Shown here: positions 33,150-40,634 of the stretch, one piece after another
How positions within the stretch are numbered: the stretch's first letter is position 1
Layout of the letters: each line of letters opens with the position of its first letter
Source of the DNA: JAGQRJ01 sp041402045
GTDB lineage: Bacteria > Planctomycetota > J058
Assembly: GCA_041402045.1 (NCBI GenBank)
Contig: JAWKSZ010000073.1
Coordinates: forward strand, 1 to 43,442
Length of the DNA: 43,442 nt
Reading direction: 5' to 3'
Translations under genes and position numbers: made by a program
The notes under the pieces: generated by a model
The model's input: the letters and a program-made list of their open reading frames with translations, nothing else
What the model was told of the DNA's origin: nothing
The model's database searches: none

Positions 33150-34282
33150 CGCTTGCCGTCCTCCGGGGGAGCCTCGGGGGCGGGCGCCTCGGTGCCCTGG
33201 CCCCCGTCGGCGGGGGGCTCGTCGAGCAGGCGCATGTGGATCACCGCCGGCGTCCCGCGCTCGGGGAGCCGGCCCTCGTAGGGCACGTAGACCGTGTCGT
33301 CGCCGCCCTCGAGCAGGGGGGTGTCGAGGAGGCAGTCGGGGTCGTGGTACGTCGCCGCGATGTTCCCGGTGTAGCTCGCGGCGAAGACCTCGTGCTCGGT
33401 CTTGAAGTCGGGCGGCGTGGGGACCATGACCTTGCGCGAGCCGGTGAACACCCAGCCGACTCGAGGCATGGCCTGGCCGGTGCGCTTGTCGTAGATCAGG
33501 TCCTCGGCGCGTCGCGTGATCCGGCCCTCGACCGGGGCCGGTGCGCTGGCGTCGAGGGGCGGCGCGTCCGCCGCGGCCCACTCGACCTCGACCAGGACAC
33601 GCTGCCCCTTGGCCAGCGCGATCGCCTCGCCGAACTCGTTGACCTGCGGGGTCGGCTCCAGCCCGATCAGGATCAGCGCGGTGGCCAGGTGCTCGGGGCC
33701 GTCCTGGGGGTGCAGGTCGAGGAGCAGCAGGCTCTCGTGGGTCTTGCCCTTGGGCATGCACGCCAGGAGCTCGAGGGCCGGGCTGCGCTTGAGGCAGATC
33801 GAGCCCTGGATCTCGACGCGCTGCTCCTTGGTGAAGACGGTGATCCCGGGGAAGTGCTTGAGGATCCCCTGGGCGGCGAGGGCCTTGAGCTCCTCCGGGC
33901 TGAGGGTCGGCGGGGGCGCGGGCTCCTGGGGGTCGCGCTCCTCCATGGGCTCGTCCTCGCCGCGGACCTGGGAGCCGTCCCAGGGCGCGTCGGGGTCGTC
34001 CTCGCCAGGAGCCAGGGGCTGACCGGTCTCGGGGTCGATCTCCACCGCGTCGAGCTCGGGGATCGTCTCGTCGGTCAGCGTCTCCCCGACGAGCACCTCG
34101 TCGATCAGGTCGGCGTCCCCCGCGCTCGGGGCCTCGCCCTCGGTGGTGTCCGTGAACAGGTCCTGGTCCTCGGCGATCGTGTCGAGGGTCCCGATCGGGA
34201 CCTGCTGGGGCTCGTCTCGGGGGCAGCCGGTGAGGGCGAGCGCGCTCGCGGCGAGGAGCAGCAGGGGGGTCGTGCGCGTCAT
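33146..34282 (-). CDS. YdjY-domain lipoprotein
   Basis: A 378-residue lipoprotein. The signal peptide ends at lipobox LALTGC (Cys19). Residues 20-150 are acidic and disordered (Asp/Glu/Pro). The YdjY domain, about 150-355, contains FPGITVFTKEQRVEIQGSIC, PKGKTHESLLLLD, ATALILIGLEPTP, VEVEWA, AEDLIYDKRTGQAMPRVGWV-type text, FTGSR and NIAATYHDPDCLLDTPL, all characteristic of the family as found in planctomycetes. The domain's biochemical function is not known. ATG 34282 follows GAGGAG (spacing 5). It heads a tightly packed five-gene operon. Confidence 0.85.
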   Translation of the reverse strand: MTRTTPLLLLAASALALTGCPRDEPQQVPIGTLDTIAEDQDLFTDTTEGEAPSAGDADLIDEVLVGETLTDETIPELDAVEIDPETGQPLAPGEDDPDAPWDGSQVRGEDEPMEERDPQEPAPPPTLSPEELKALAAQGILKHFPGITVFTKEQRVEIQGSICLKRSPALELLACMPKGKTHESLLLLDLHPQDGPEHLATALILIGLEPTPQVNEFGEAIALAKGQRVLVEVEWAAADAPPLDASAPAPVEGRITRRAEDLIYDKRTGQAMPRVGWVFTGSRKVMVPTPPDFKTEHEVFAASYTGNIAATYHDPDCLLDTPLLEGGDDTVYVPYEGRLPERGTPAVIHMRLLDEPPADGGQGTEAPAPEAPPEDGKR

Positions 34283-34524
34283 GAGGTCTCCTCGAACTCG
34301 AGCCCTAGGTACTCCGACCCGGCCTCACCCCGCGGGACCCGCGAAGGTTCCCACCGAGGCCTAGGTCGCGCGGTGTGCGCCCCGCTTCACACCGCTGCAT
34401 GGGTCATGCCCGGCTCGGCGCGCCGCGCAAGCGCTGCGGAGCGCAGGGACCGGCCCCGGGTCTGGTCGCAGGCGGTCCGAGGCTGGATGGTTTTGCGCCT
34501 GCTGCTAGCGGCCCTGACGGGCTG
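34283..34524. other. Intergenic region between glyA end and the YdjY operon
   Basis: About 240 bases. An imperfect hairpin (34503-34520, GCGGCCC/GGGCTGC with one mismatch) lies just past the glyA stop and may end that transcript. A second hairpin with 8-bp arms GCGGTGTG (34370-34377) and CACACCGC (34388-34395) has a 10-nt loop. The promoter of the YdjY operon must be here, but I see no convincing -35/-10 pair. No gene found. Confidence 0.4.
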
Positions 34525-35817
34525 CTAAGCCCGGTCGGGCTGCCACAGCGGGCGCGAGCTGGCGAGGCCGCGGACCTCGTCGGAGATCTGCTTGCGCGCG
34601 GGGGCGTCGTCCTTGGCCGAGAGCGCGCGGTCGATCCAGTCCGCGATCCGGTCCATGTCCTCGAGCCCGAAGCCGCGGCTGGTCACGATCGGCGAGCCGA
34701 TCCGGATCCCGCTCGGGTCCATGGGCTTGCGCGGGTCGTAGGGGATCATGTTCTTGTTGACGGTGATCCCCACCTCCTCCAGCAGGGCCTCGGCCTCCTT
34801 GCCGCCGATCCCCTTGGAGGTCACGTCCATGAGGAACAGGTGGTTGTCGGTGCCGCCGCTCACGATCCGGAACCCGCGCTGCTTGAGCCCCTCGGCCATG
34901 CGCTGGGCGTTCTGGATCACACGCTGCTGGTAGTCCTTGAAGCCCGCGGTCTGGGCCTCCTTGAAGGCCACCGCCTTGGCCGCGATCACGTGGCCCAATG
35001 GGCCGCCCTGCTGGCCTGGGAACACGCTCTTGTCGAGGGCCTTCCGGTGCTGCTTGCCGCAGAGGATCATGCCGCCGCGGGGCCCGCGCAGGGTCTTGTG
35101 GGTGGTCGTGGTCACGAAGTCGGCGTGCCCGACGGGGTTCGGGTGCTCGCCCGCGGCGACGAGCCCCGCGATGTGCGCGATGTCCGCGAGCAGGAGCGCG
35201 TCCACGCTGCGCGCGATCTCGGCGAAGCGCGCGAAGTCGATCACCCGCGAGTAAGCGCTGGCGCCGCACACGATCATGCGCGGGCGGTGCTCCTCGGCCA
35301 GGCGCTGGACCTGGTCGTAGTCGATGCGCTCGTCCTGCTCGGTGACCCCGTAGTTCACGATCGTGTAGAGCCGGCCCACGAAGTTCACCGGGTGCCCGTG
35401 GGAGAGGTGCCCGCCGTGGTCGAGGGACATGGAGAGGATCGTGTCCCCCGGGTTCAGGACCGCCCCGTAGACCTCGAGGTTGGCCTGGGTCCCGGAGTGG
35501 GGCTGGACGTTGGCGTGCTCGGCGCCGAACAGCTCCTTGGCCCGATCGCGGGCCAGGCGCTCGCAGTCGTCGAGGTGCGCGCAGCCGCCGTAGTAGCGCC
35601 GCCCGGGGTAGCCCTCGGCGTACTTGTTGGTGAACCACGAGCCCGAGGCGGCCATGACCGCGGGGCTGGCCGCGTTCTCCGACGCGATCAGCACGATCGT
35701 CTCCTGCTGGCGCTGGAGCTCGCGCTCGAGGGCCTGAGCGACGTCGGGGTCGGAGGCGCGCACGTGCTCGAGCACGGGGCCGGCGTAGCCGCCGAGGGCA
35801 GTCGAAGCGGAACTCAC
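34525..35817 (-). CDS. glyA: Serine hydroxymethyltransferase
   Basis: PLP enzyme converting serine and tetrahydrofolate to glycine and 5,10-methylene-THF, supplying one-carbon units. At 430 residues it has normal length. Motifs include LIASENAASPAVMAASGSW, KYAEGYPGRRYYGG, QPHSGTQANLEVYGA, LSMSLDHGGHLSHG, LADIAHIAGLVAAG (PLP ring-stacking region), the PLP lysine in TTTTHKTLRGPRGG, and GGTDNHLFL. GTG 35817 follows AGGAGG (spacing 4). It lies 18 nt downstream of prfB, with which it is probably co-transcribed. Confidence 0.97.
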   Translation of the reverse strand: MSSASTALGGYAGPVLEHVRASDPDVAQALERELQRQQETIVLIASENAASPAVMAASGSWFTNKYAEGYPGRRYYGGCAHLDDCERLARDRAKELFGAEHANVQPHSGTQANLEVYGAVLNPGDTILSMSLDHGGHLSHGHPVNFVGRLYTIVNYGVTEQDERIDYDQVQRLAEEHRPRMIVCGASAYSRVIDFARFAEIARSVDALLLADIAHIAGLVAAGEHPNPVGHADFVTTTTHKTLRGPRGGMILCGKQHRKALDKSVFPGQQGGPLGHVIAAKAVAFKEAQTAGFKDYQQRVIQNAQRMAEGLKQRGFRIVSGGTDNHLFLMDVTSKGIGGKEAEALLEEVGITVNKNMIPYDPRKPMDPSGIRIGSPIVTSRGFGLEDMDRIADWIDRALSAKDDAPARKQISDEVRGLASSRPLWQPDRA

Positions 35818-35835
35818 GGGTCCTCCTGGGACGGT

Positions 35836-36942
35836 CTAGCGCTCTTGGGTCGCGGCCCAGCGCAGGTAGGCCTCGACGAAACCCTCGATCCCGCCGTCGA
35901 GCACGCGCTGAACGTTGGTCTCCTCGTGCCCGGTGCGGGAGTCCTTGACGAGGGTGAAGGGCTGGAGCGTGTAGCTGCGGATCCGGTCGGCGGCGCCGAA
36001 GCCCATGTTGGACTTGCTGGAGTAGCCGGCGGCGGCCTCCTTCTCGCGCTTCTCGAGCTCGAGCTGGTAGAGCCGGTTCTTGAGCATCTGCATCGCCGTG
36101 CGCTTGTTGGCGTGCTGGTGCCGCTCGTTCTGGCACTGGACCACGATCCCGGTGGGGAGGTGGGTGATCCGCACCGCGCTCTGGGTCTTGTTCACGTGCT
36201 GGCCGCCGGGGCCGCCCGCGGAGTAGGTGTCGACTCGCAGCTCGGAGTCGTTGATCTCGACCTCGATCGCGTCGTCGAACTCGGGGGTCACGTCGACCGC
36301 GGTGAAGCTCGTCTGCCGGCGCTTCTGCGCGTCGAAGGGCGAGATCCGCACCAGGCGGTGCGTCCCGCGCTCGCTCTTCAGCCAGCCGAAGGCCCCCGCG
36401 CCCTTGACGTGCAGGGTCGCGCTCGAGATCCCCGCGGCGTCGGCGTAGTCCACGTCGATCACCTCGACGTCGAACCCCTGCTGCTCCGAATAGCGCGAGA
36501 GCAGGCGCATCATCATCTCGGTCCAGTCGCAGGCGTCGACGCCGCCGGCGCCGGCCTGCAGGTTTATGAACGCCGAGAGCCGGTCGTGGTCGCCGGTGAA
36601 GTAGGTGCGCAGTTGGAGCTTGTCGAGCTCCCCCTCCGCGGTCTCCAGGTCGCGCTCGACCTCCTTCTCCGCGTCGGCGTCCTCCTCGCTCGTCGCCAGC
36701 TCGTTCATGACCTCGAGGTCGTCGAGCCGGGTCGCGAGCTGGGTGAAGGCGTCGGTCTCCTGCTTCACCGACTTCAGCCGCTGCACGACCTCTTGCGCGG
36801 CGTCGTTGTCGTCCCAGAACCCAGGCTCGGCCATCTTCTGGTTGAGCGACTCGCGCTCGGCGAGGAGCGCGTCGAGGTCGAGGGTCTGGCGCAGCTCGTC
36901 GTAGCGCGAGCGCAGCTCTTGGATCTTGGGGCCGAAGCTCAC
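35836..36942 (-). CDS. prfB: Peptide chain release factor 2, no programmed frameshift
   Basis: Class I release factor reading UAA and UGA. At 368 residues it has usual length. The stop-codon-reading SPF motif is in VRISPFDAQKRRQTS, and the catalytic GGQ is in AGGPGGQHVNKTQSAVR. The N-terminal coiled-coil domain (LNQKMAEPGFWDD) is continuous. At the place where many prfB genes have an in-frame TGA after the TL codons, this one reads CTC GAC, so there is no autoregulatory frameshift. GTG 36942 follows GAGG. A promoter-like TTGGCG-17-TCCAAT lies 55-85 nt upstream. Confidence 0.97.
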   Translation of the reverse strand: MSFGPKIQELRSRYDELRQTLDLDALLAERESLNQKMAEPGFWDDNDAAQEVVQRLKSVKQETDAFTQLATRLDDLEVMNELATSEEDADAEKEVERDLETAEGELDKLQLRTYFTGDHDRLSAFINLQAGAGGVDACDWTEMMMRLLSRYSEQQGFDVEVIDVDYADAAGISSATLHVKGAGAFGWLKSERGTHRLVRISPFDAQKRRQTSFTAVDVTPEFDDAIEVEINDSELRVDTYSAGGPGGQHVNKTQSAVRITHLPTGIVVQCQNERHQHANKRTAMQMLKNRLYQLELEKREKEAAAGYSSKSNMGFGAADRIRSYTLQPFTLVKDSRTGHEETNVQRVLDGGIEGFVEAYLRWAATQER

Positions 36943-36996
36943 CGCGGTCCTCGCCCGGGGGCGTTACCTGTTGGGAGAACGAATCTTGCGCCGCGC

Positions 36997-37025
36997 ATTG
37001 GAACATGCGCTGCGCGACGCGCCAA
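36997..37025 (-). promoter_or_regulatory. Promoter of prfB-glyA
   Basis: Minus-strand TTGGCG (37025-37020), 17-nt spacer, TCCAAT (37002-36997). The -10 hexamer is the same as in the hydrolase promoter at 28201. Leader about 48 nt. Confidence 0.45.
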
Positions 37026-37057
37026 GCGCGGTGCCGCGAGGGGCTGGGGCGCTGCGC

Positions 37058-38611
37058 CTACCCCTGGCCCTTCTCGGCGAAGCGGGCCCAGGGGCTGGGG
37101 CCGTAGAGCGAGCGCAGCCGGGTCAGCGCCTGGGGGGTGCCCAGCCGGCTGAGGCCCAGCCCGGCCTCGAGCACACGCGCCCGGCGGCCGGCGCCGGTCG
37201 GCGGGCAGAGCTCGAACTGGCGCAGGAGGTTGTCGTGGTCGACCTGCTGCCCGCAGGAGAGCGCGACCACGTCCACCAGCTCGGCGTGCCAGGCGCCGGC
37301 GCGGAACAGCTGCACGCCCCAGGCGTCGAGGGCCTGAGGGATCGCCTCGTGGCCCAGGCGCGCGAGGGCCTCGAGCGCGATCCCGCGCTGGCCCGGGTCG
37401 TCGTCTGCGTCGAGGGCGACCTCGAGCACGCGGTCGGTGAACTGGCCGAGCTCGAGGATCCCCGCCGACCACATGGCCACGGCGCGCGGCGCGCGCTCGT
37501 CGCACTGGAGCCAGGGCTCGAGCAGCCCCGCGGCGGCGTCCTTGTCGGGAGACTCCGCCAGGCGCAAGAGCGCCTGGGCGCGGAGCGCGACATGGGCGCC
37601 GGTCCCTGGCTTGGCCTGCTCCAGCCAGCGCGCGAGCAGCTCCGTCGGCGCGGAGCCCGCCTTGGGGGGCGCGTTCTTGAGCAGGGTCACGAGCTGCTCG
37701 GCGTCGTCGAGGGCGCCGAGGTAGCGCCACACCGGGGCGTCGTTGCCGCGGCGCATGAGCTCGTGGGCGGCGGCCATGCGCACTGCCGCGCTCTCGCTGT
37801 GCTGGAGCGCGGCCTCGAGCAGCTCGTCGGTCTGCAGCGCGCGGGCGGCGTGCACGAACAGCGCGACCCGCAGGTCGTGGTCGGCGTGGGCGCGGGTCAT
37901 TTCGCTGACCCGCTCGCGCACGCTGGGGCGCGCGAAGCCGTTGCCGCCGAGGCCGACCAGCCAGCGCCCGCTGCGCAGCACGGCCAGGCAGGCCTCGCTC
38001 GACTCCAGGGCCTCGATCCGGTCGAGCACGTCGTTGGCGGCGGTCTCGTCGTGGGCGCTCGCGGCCTGGACCGCGAGGGCGACCGCGGGCACCTGGCCCG
38101 CGTCCTCGCCGCGGAGCACGACCTCGACCTCGCCGGGCTTGCGGCTCTTGAGCACCGCGGTCAGCGCCTGGCGCAGGGCCTTGGTCGGCGGGTCCTCCAG
38201 CCGGGCCAGCAGCCGGATCACCGCGGGCACGCCGCCGGGGTGCTTGCGGCGCGCGACCTCCTCCAGGGTCTCCAGCGAGCGTGGATGGTCGGGGCGGCGC
38301 CAGGCGTGCTCGAGGCGCTTGCCGAGGTCGGCGTCGCCGAGCAGCGCGGCGGGGCGGTGCGGGCTGACGATGGGCGGGGTCCCGCTCACGGTCTCGCGGC
38401 TGCCGTCGGGGAGCTCGACGGTCACGGCCACGTCGAGCAGCCCCTCCTCGAGGCCGACGACCTGGCCCTCGCCGCCGGGGACCTTGACCTTGTCACCCGC
38501 GATCGGCGGGATCGCGAAGCCCGAGCGCAGGGCGGAGACGCGGTAGCGATAGAACGCCCGTGGCTCGCTGCTCGCGGTGCGGCGGAGGCGCTTGAGTTCA
38601 GGGTGGATCAT
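37058..38611 (-). CDS. HEAT-repeat protein, 517 aa
   Basis: An all-helical solenoid. Residues 1-95 are a separate N-terminal region with a small beta domain (DKVKVPGGEGQVVGLEEGLL, VAVTVELPDGSRETV). From about 100 to 510 helix pairs recur in HEAT fashion (GGVPAVIRLLARLED, AAVRMAAAHELMRRG, QRGIALEALARLGHEAIPQALDAWG, TPQALTRLRSLYG). No catalytic motif, signal peptide or TM segment. ATG 38611 overlaps the stop of the zinc-finger gene (ATGA), so the two proteins are made together and probably act as a pair. HEAT proteins are scaffolds; the partner is the neighbour by inference. Confidence 0.75.
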   Translation of the reverse strand: MIHPELKRLRRTASSEPRAFYRYRVSALRSGFAIPPIAGDKVKVPGGEGQVVGLEEGLLDVAVTVELPDGSRETVSGTPPIVSPHRPAALLGDADLGKRLEHAWRRPDHPRSLETLEEVARRKHPGGVPAVIRLLARLEDPPTKALRQALTAVLKSRKPGEVEVVLRGEDAGQVPAVALAVQAASAHDETAANDVLDRIEALESSEACLAVLRSGRWLVGLGGNGFARPSVRERVSEMTRAHADHDLRVALFVHAARALQTDELLEAALQHSESAAVRMAAAHELMRRGNDAPVWRYLGALDDAEQLVTLLKNAPPKAGSAPTELLARWLEQAKPGTGAHVALRAQALLRLAESPDKDAAAGLLEPWLQCDERAPRAVAMWSAGILELGQFTDRVLEVALDADDDPGQRGIALEALARLGHEAIPQALDAWGVQLFRAGAWHAELVDVVALSCGQQVDHDNLLRQFELCPPTGAGRRARVLEAGLGLSRLGTPQALTRLRSLYGPSPWARFAEKGQG

Positions 38612-39603
38612 GCGTTGAAGAAGAACCCGGTGGGAATGTCGACCTTGTTCTCGGTCAGGTTTTCGTTGACCTCGGCCTCGGGCTGCGCCTGGGGCTTGGC
38701 GTCGAACAGCGTGAGCAGCCGCTCGCCGAGGGGCGTCACGTCGTCGTCCTCGGGCGGGTCGGGGGGGAGCTTGGCGACCAGCGCCTCGAGCTGCTCGCGG
38801 GTCACGTCGGCGGGCGACTTGAGCACCATGAGCTCGAGCATGCGCGGGTGGAAGTCGTCGGAGGCGACGTAGGCCTCGACCGAGAAGTAGACCGGGCTGC
38901 GGCGCATGCCGAACACCTGCTGGCGGCTGATCCGCAGGTCGCCCTTCTCGATCTTCTGCTTGGTGTAGCGGCAGGCCGCGCGGCCCGACGGCGAGACCTC
39001 CAGCGTCGGGATCCCCCCGGTGTCGCGCCAGGGCGAGCGCGGGGTGGCCTGGGTCGCGGGGTCGAGGTGCGCCTTGAAGAACGCGCGCACGTCCTCGGGC
39101 CAGCGCTCCGAGGCCTCGAGCACCACGCGCTGGCAGAGCCCGGGGGCGAGCTCCAGGGCGCAGGCGGCGTGCAGGCGGCGTTCGCCGTCGACCGAGAACG
39201 CGCGCACGGCGTTCTCGTGGCCCACCCCAGGCTTGCCGCCCGGGGCCTCGAGCCCGCAGAACACGCAGTCCGCGGGCACGTCGCGCTTGTCGTAGGAGAG
39301 GTCCAGGATCGGGGTGCGTTGGTAGGAGCGCGGCGAGGGCTGCGCGTCCTTGTCGACGAAGCGCTCGAGGTCGACCAGGGCCTGGGCGGGCCAGTCAGGG
39401 GCCTTGTCCTTGAGCTTGCGCGCGGCCAAATCCGGGGCCTTGGTCGCGGCGCAGTCGAGGTGGTAGAGCTGCTCTTGCCCGAGCACGTTGATCGCCTTGA
39501 CGCGGAAGCTGCCCCGTTCGATCTCGACGTCGCAGGCCTTACACTTGGCGCGGCTGGTGGGGGACACCTCGCACCGGAGGTCGATGAACGGATTCCAACG
39601 CAT
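38608..39603 (-). CDS. PARP-type zinc-finger protein, 331 aa
   Basis: The N-terminus matches the PARP-like zinc finger: EVSPTSRAKCKACDVEIERG, then RVKAINVLG and YHLDCA (C-x2-C...H-x2-C, residues about 12-50), followed by the basic ARKLKDK. A middle segment has another metal-like set (DCVFCGLEAPGG, HAACALEL). A second PARP-finger-like copy, about 195-255, reads LEVSPSGRAACRYTKQKIEKG but has lost most zinc ligands. The C-terminus is acidic and ends TGFFFNA. PARP fingers in eukaryotes bind DNA nicks and ends. No ADP-ribosyltransferase domain is present. ATG 39603 follows GGGAGG. It is translationally coupled to the HEAT gene and diverges from the L12-like gene. The family match is by motif, and DNA binding is inference. 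Confidence 0.72.
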   Translation of the reverse strand: MRWNPFIDLRCEVSPTSRAKCKACDVEIERGSFRVKAINVLGQEQLYHLDCAATKAPDLAARKLKDKAPDWPAQALVDLERFVDKDAQPSPRSYQRTPILDLSYDKRDVPADCVFCGLEAPGGKPGVGHENAVRAFSVDGERRLHAACALELAPGLCQRVVLEASERWPEDVRAFFKAHLDPATQATPRSPWRDTGGIPTLEVSPSGRAACRYTKQKIEKGDLRISRQQVFGMRRSPVYFSVEAYVASDDFHPRMLELMVLKSPADVTREQLEALVAKLPPDPPEDDDVTPLGERLLTLFDAKPQAQPEAEVNENLTENKVDIPTGFFFNA

Positions 39604-39621
39604 GCTGACCCTCCCGAGGGG

Positions 39622-39636
39622 AGAGTGTCCCACTCT
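39622..39636. repeat. Inverted repeat AGAGTG-TCC-CACTCT in a divergent promoter region
   Basis: Perfect 6-bp arms (39622-39627, 39631-39636) with a 3-nt spacer, centred between the divergent zinc-finger and L12-like genes in a 90-nt gap. Position suits a shared operator; no regulator is known. Confidence 0.35.
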
Positions 39637-39693
39637 GGGCGCGCGAGAACCAGTCGGGTTGCCCCGCCGCTCCCGACGCCAGGAGAGTACGGC

Positions 39694-40482
39694 ATGAGCG
39701 ACGCGCGCACGCGAGAGCTGGAGCGGGCCGGCGAGGATCCGGCGGCGCGGGTCGCGCTGCTCAACGCGCGCCTGCGCAGCGGCGAACTCCCGCGCTGGCG
39801 GCTGGAGCTCGCGGCGGTGTGCCGCGACCCCGAGGCCGCGCTGGCCCTCGGCGCCGAGGCGCTGGAGCCCGTCGACTGGGACCGACCCCTGGACGCCTTC
39901 GACCGCTTCGAGCGCGCGGTGTGGCTGCGGGCTCAGGCCCTCACGGTCGCGCGCGGGCTCGCGGGGTGCGAGGGCTGGACGGATCGACACGCGGCGTGGC
40001 TGGCGGGATTCCCCGAGGCCCCCGGGGCGCTGCCGAGCGACCTGCGGGACGTCCTCGAGCCCGCGGAGCGCGAGGTGTTCCGTGACCTCGGCGATGGCGC
40101 GCGGCTCGACTGGCCGCCGCCCGCGGGAGAGCCCGTCCTGCGCGGCGACCGAGGCCCCTGCCTCGACGCGATCCGGGCGTTGGCGGCCTGGGGCGCGGAC
40201 CTGCGCCTGCGCCCCGAGGAGGGCGGGGGCGCGTGGGTCGTGTGGCTCGTGGGCTCGGGGACCCGCGTGATCGCCACGATCAAGGAGCTGCGGGGCCTGC
40301 GCCGCTGGTCCCTGGCCGAGGCCAAGGGCGTCGTGGATCGAGCCGACGCTCGGGCCTTTCAGCGCGTGGGCAGGCGGCTGGGATACGGCAGCGCAGCCTG
40401 GTCGGCGGCGCGGGCCGCAGGCGCCGAGGCGGCGCGCGCTGAGGTCGAGGGCGAGCTCCGGCGCTGGGCGTTGGCGCGCTAA
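39694..40482 (+). CDS. Helical-repeat protein with ribosomal L7/L12 C-terminal-like domain
   Basis: A 262-residue protein; ATG follows AGGAG. The N-terminal part (ELERAGEDPAARVALLNARL, GELPRWRLELAAVCRDPEAALALG) is the helical motif seen in many uncharacterised myxobacterial and planctomycete proteins. The segment VIATIKELRGLRRWSLAEAK and GVVDRADARAF near residues 190-220 closely follows the L7/L12 C-terminal domain pattern (VIKxVRxxTGLGLKEAKxLVE), which in the ribosome contacts GTPase factors. The rest (PSDLRDVLEPAEREVFRDLG) is unassigned. The L12-like call rests on motif reading only. Role unknown; a hairpin-like CCCCG/CGGGG lies just after the stop. Confidence 0.68.
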   Translation: MSDARTRELERAGEDPAARVALLNARLRSGELPRWRLELAAVCRDPEAALALGAEALEPVDWDRPLDAFDRFERAVWLRAQALTVARGLAGCEGWTDRHAAWLAGFPEAPGALPSDLRDVLEPAEREVFRDLGDGARLDWPPPAGEPVLRGDRGPCLDAIRALAAWGADLRLRPEEGGGAWVVWLVGSGTRVIATIKELRGLRRWSLAEAKGVVDRADARAFQRVGRRLGYGSAAWSAARAAGAEAARAEVEGELRRWALAR

Positions 40483-40607
40483 CCCCCGACGAGAGCGGGG
40501 ACCCGGGGACTTACGCACCCGTGACGGTCCCGACCCAACACGCTCGCGTCCATCGCGTAACCTACCTCGAGCCCGAATCCTGGCGCGCTCGCTTGCCGGG
40601 ACTGGGA

Positions 40608-40619
40608 CCTTCGCGAAGG
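40608..40619. repeat. Perfect 12-bp palindrome CCTTCGCGAAGG
   Basis: Lies 8 nt upstream of the GGAG site of the HtrA-like gene. It may be an operator, a leader hairpin or chance. Confidence 0.3.
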
Positions 40620-40634
40620 GGTGGAGTAAACGCT

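Noticed and set aside
40484..40500. CCCCG/CGGGG hairpin after the L12-like gene
   Set aside because: Only a 5-bp stem with a 7-nt loop and no T tract; too weak to list as a terminator.
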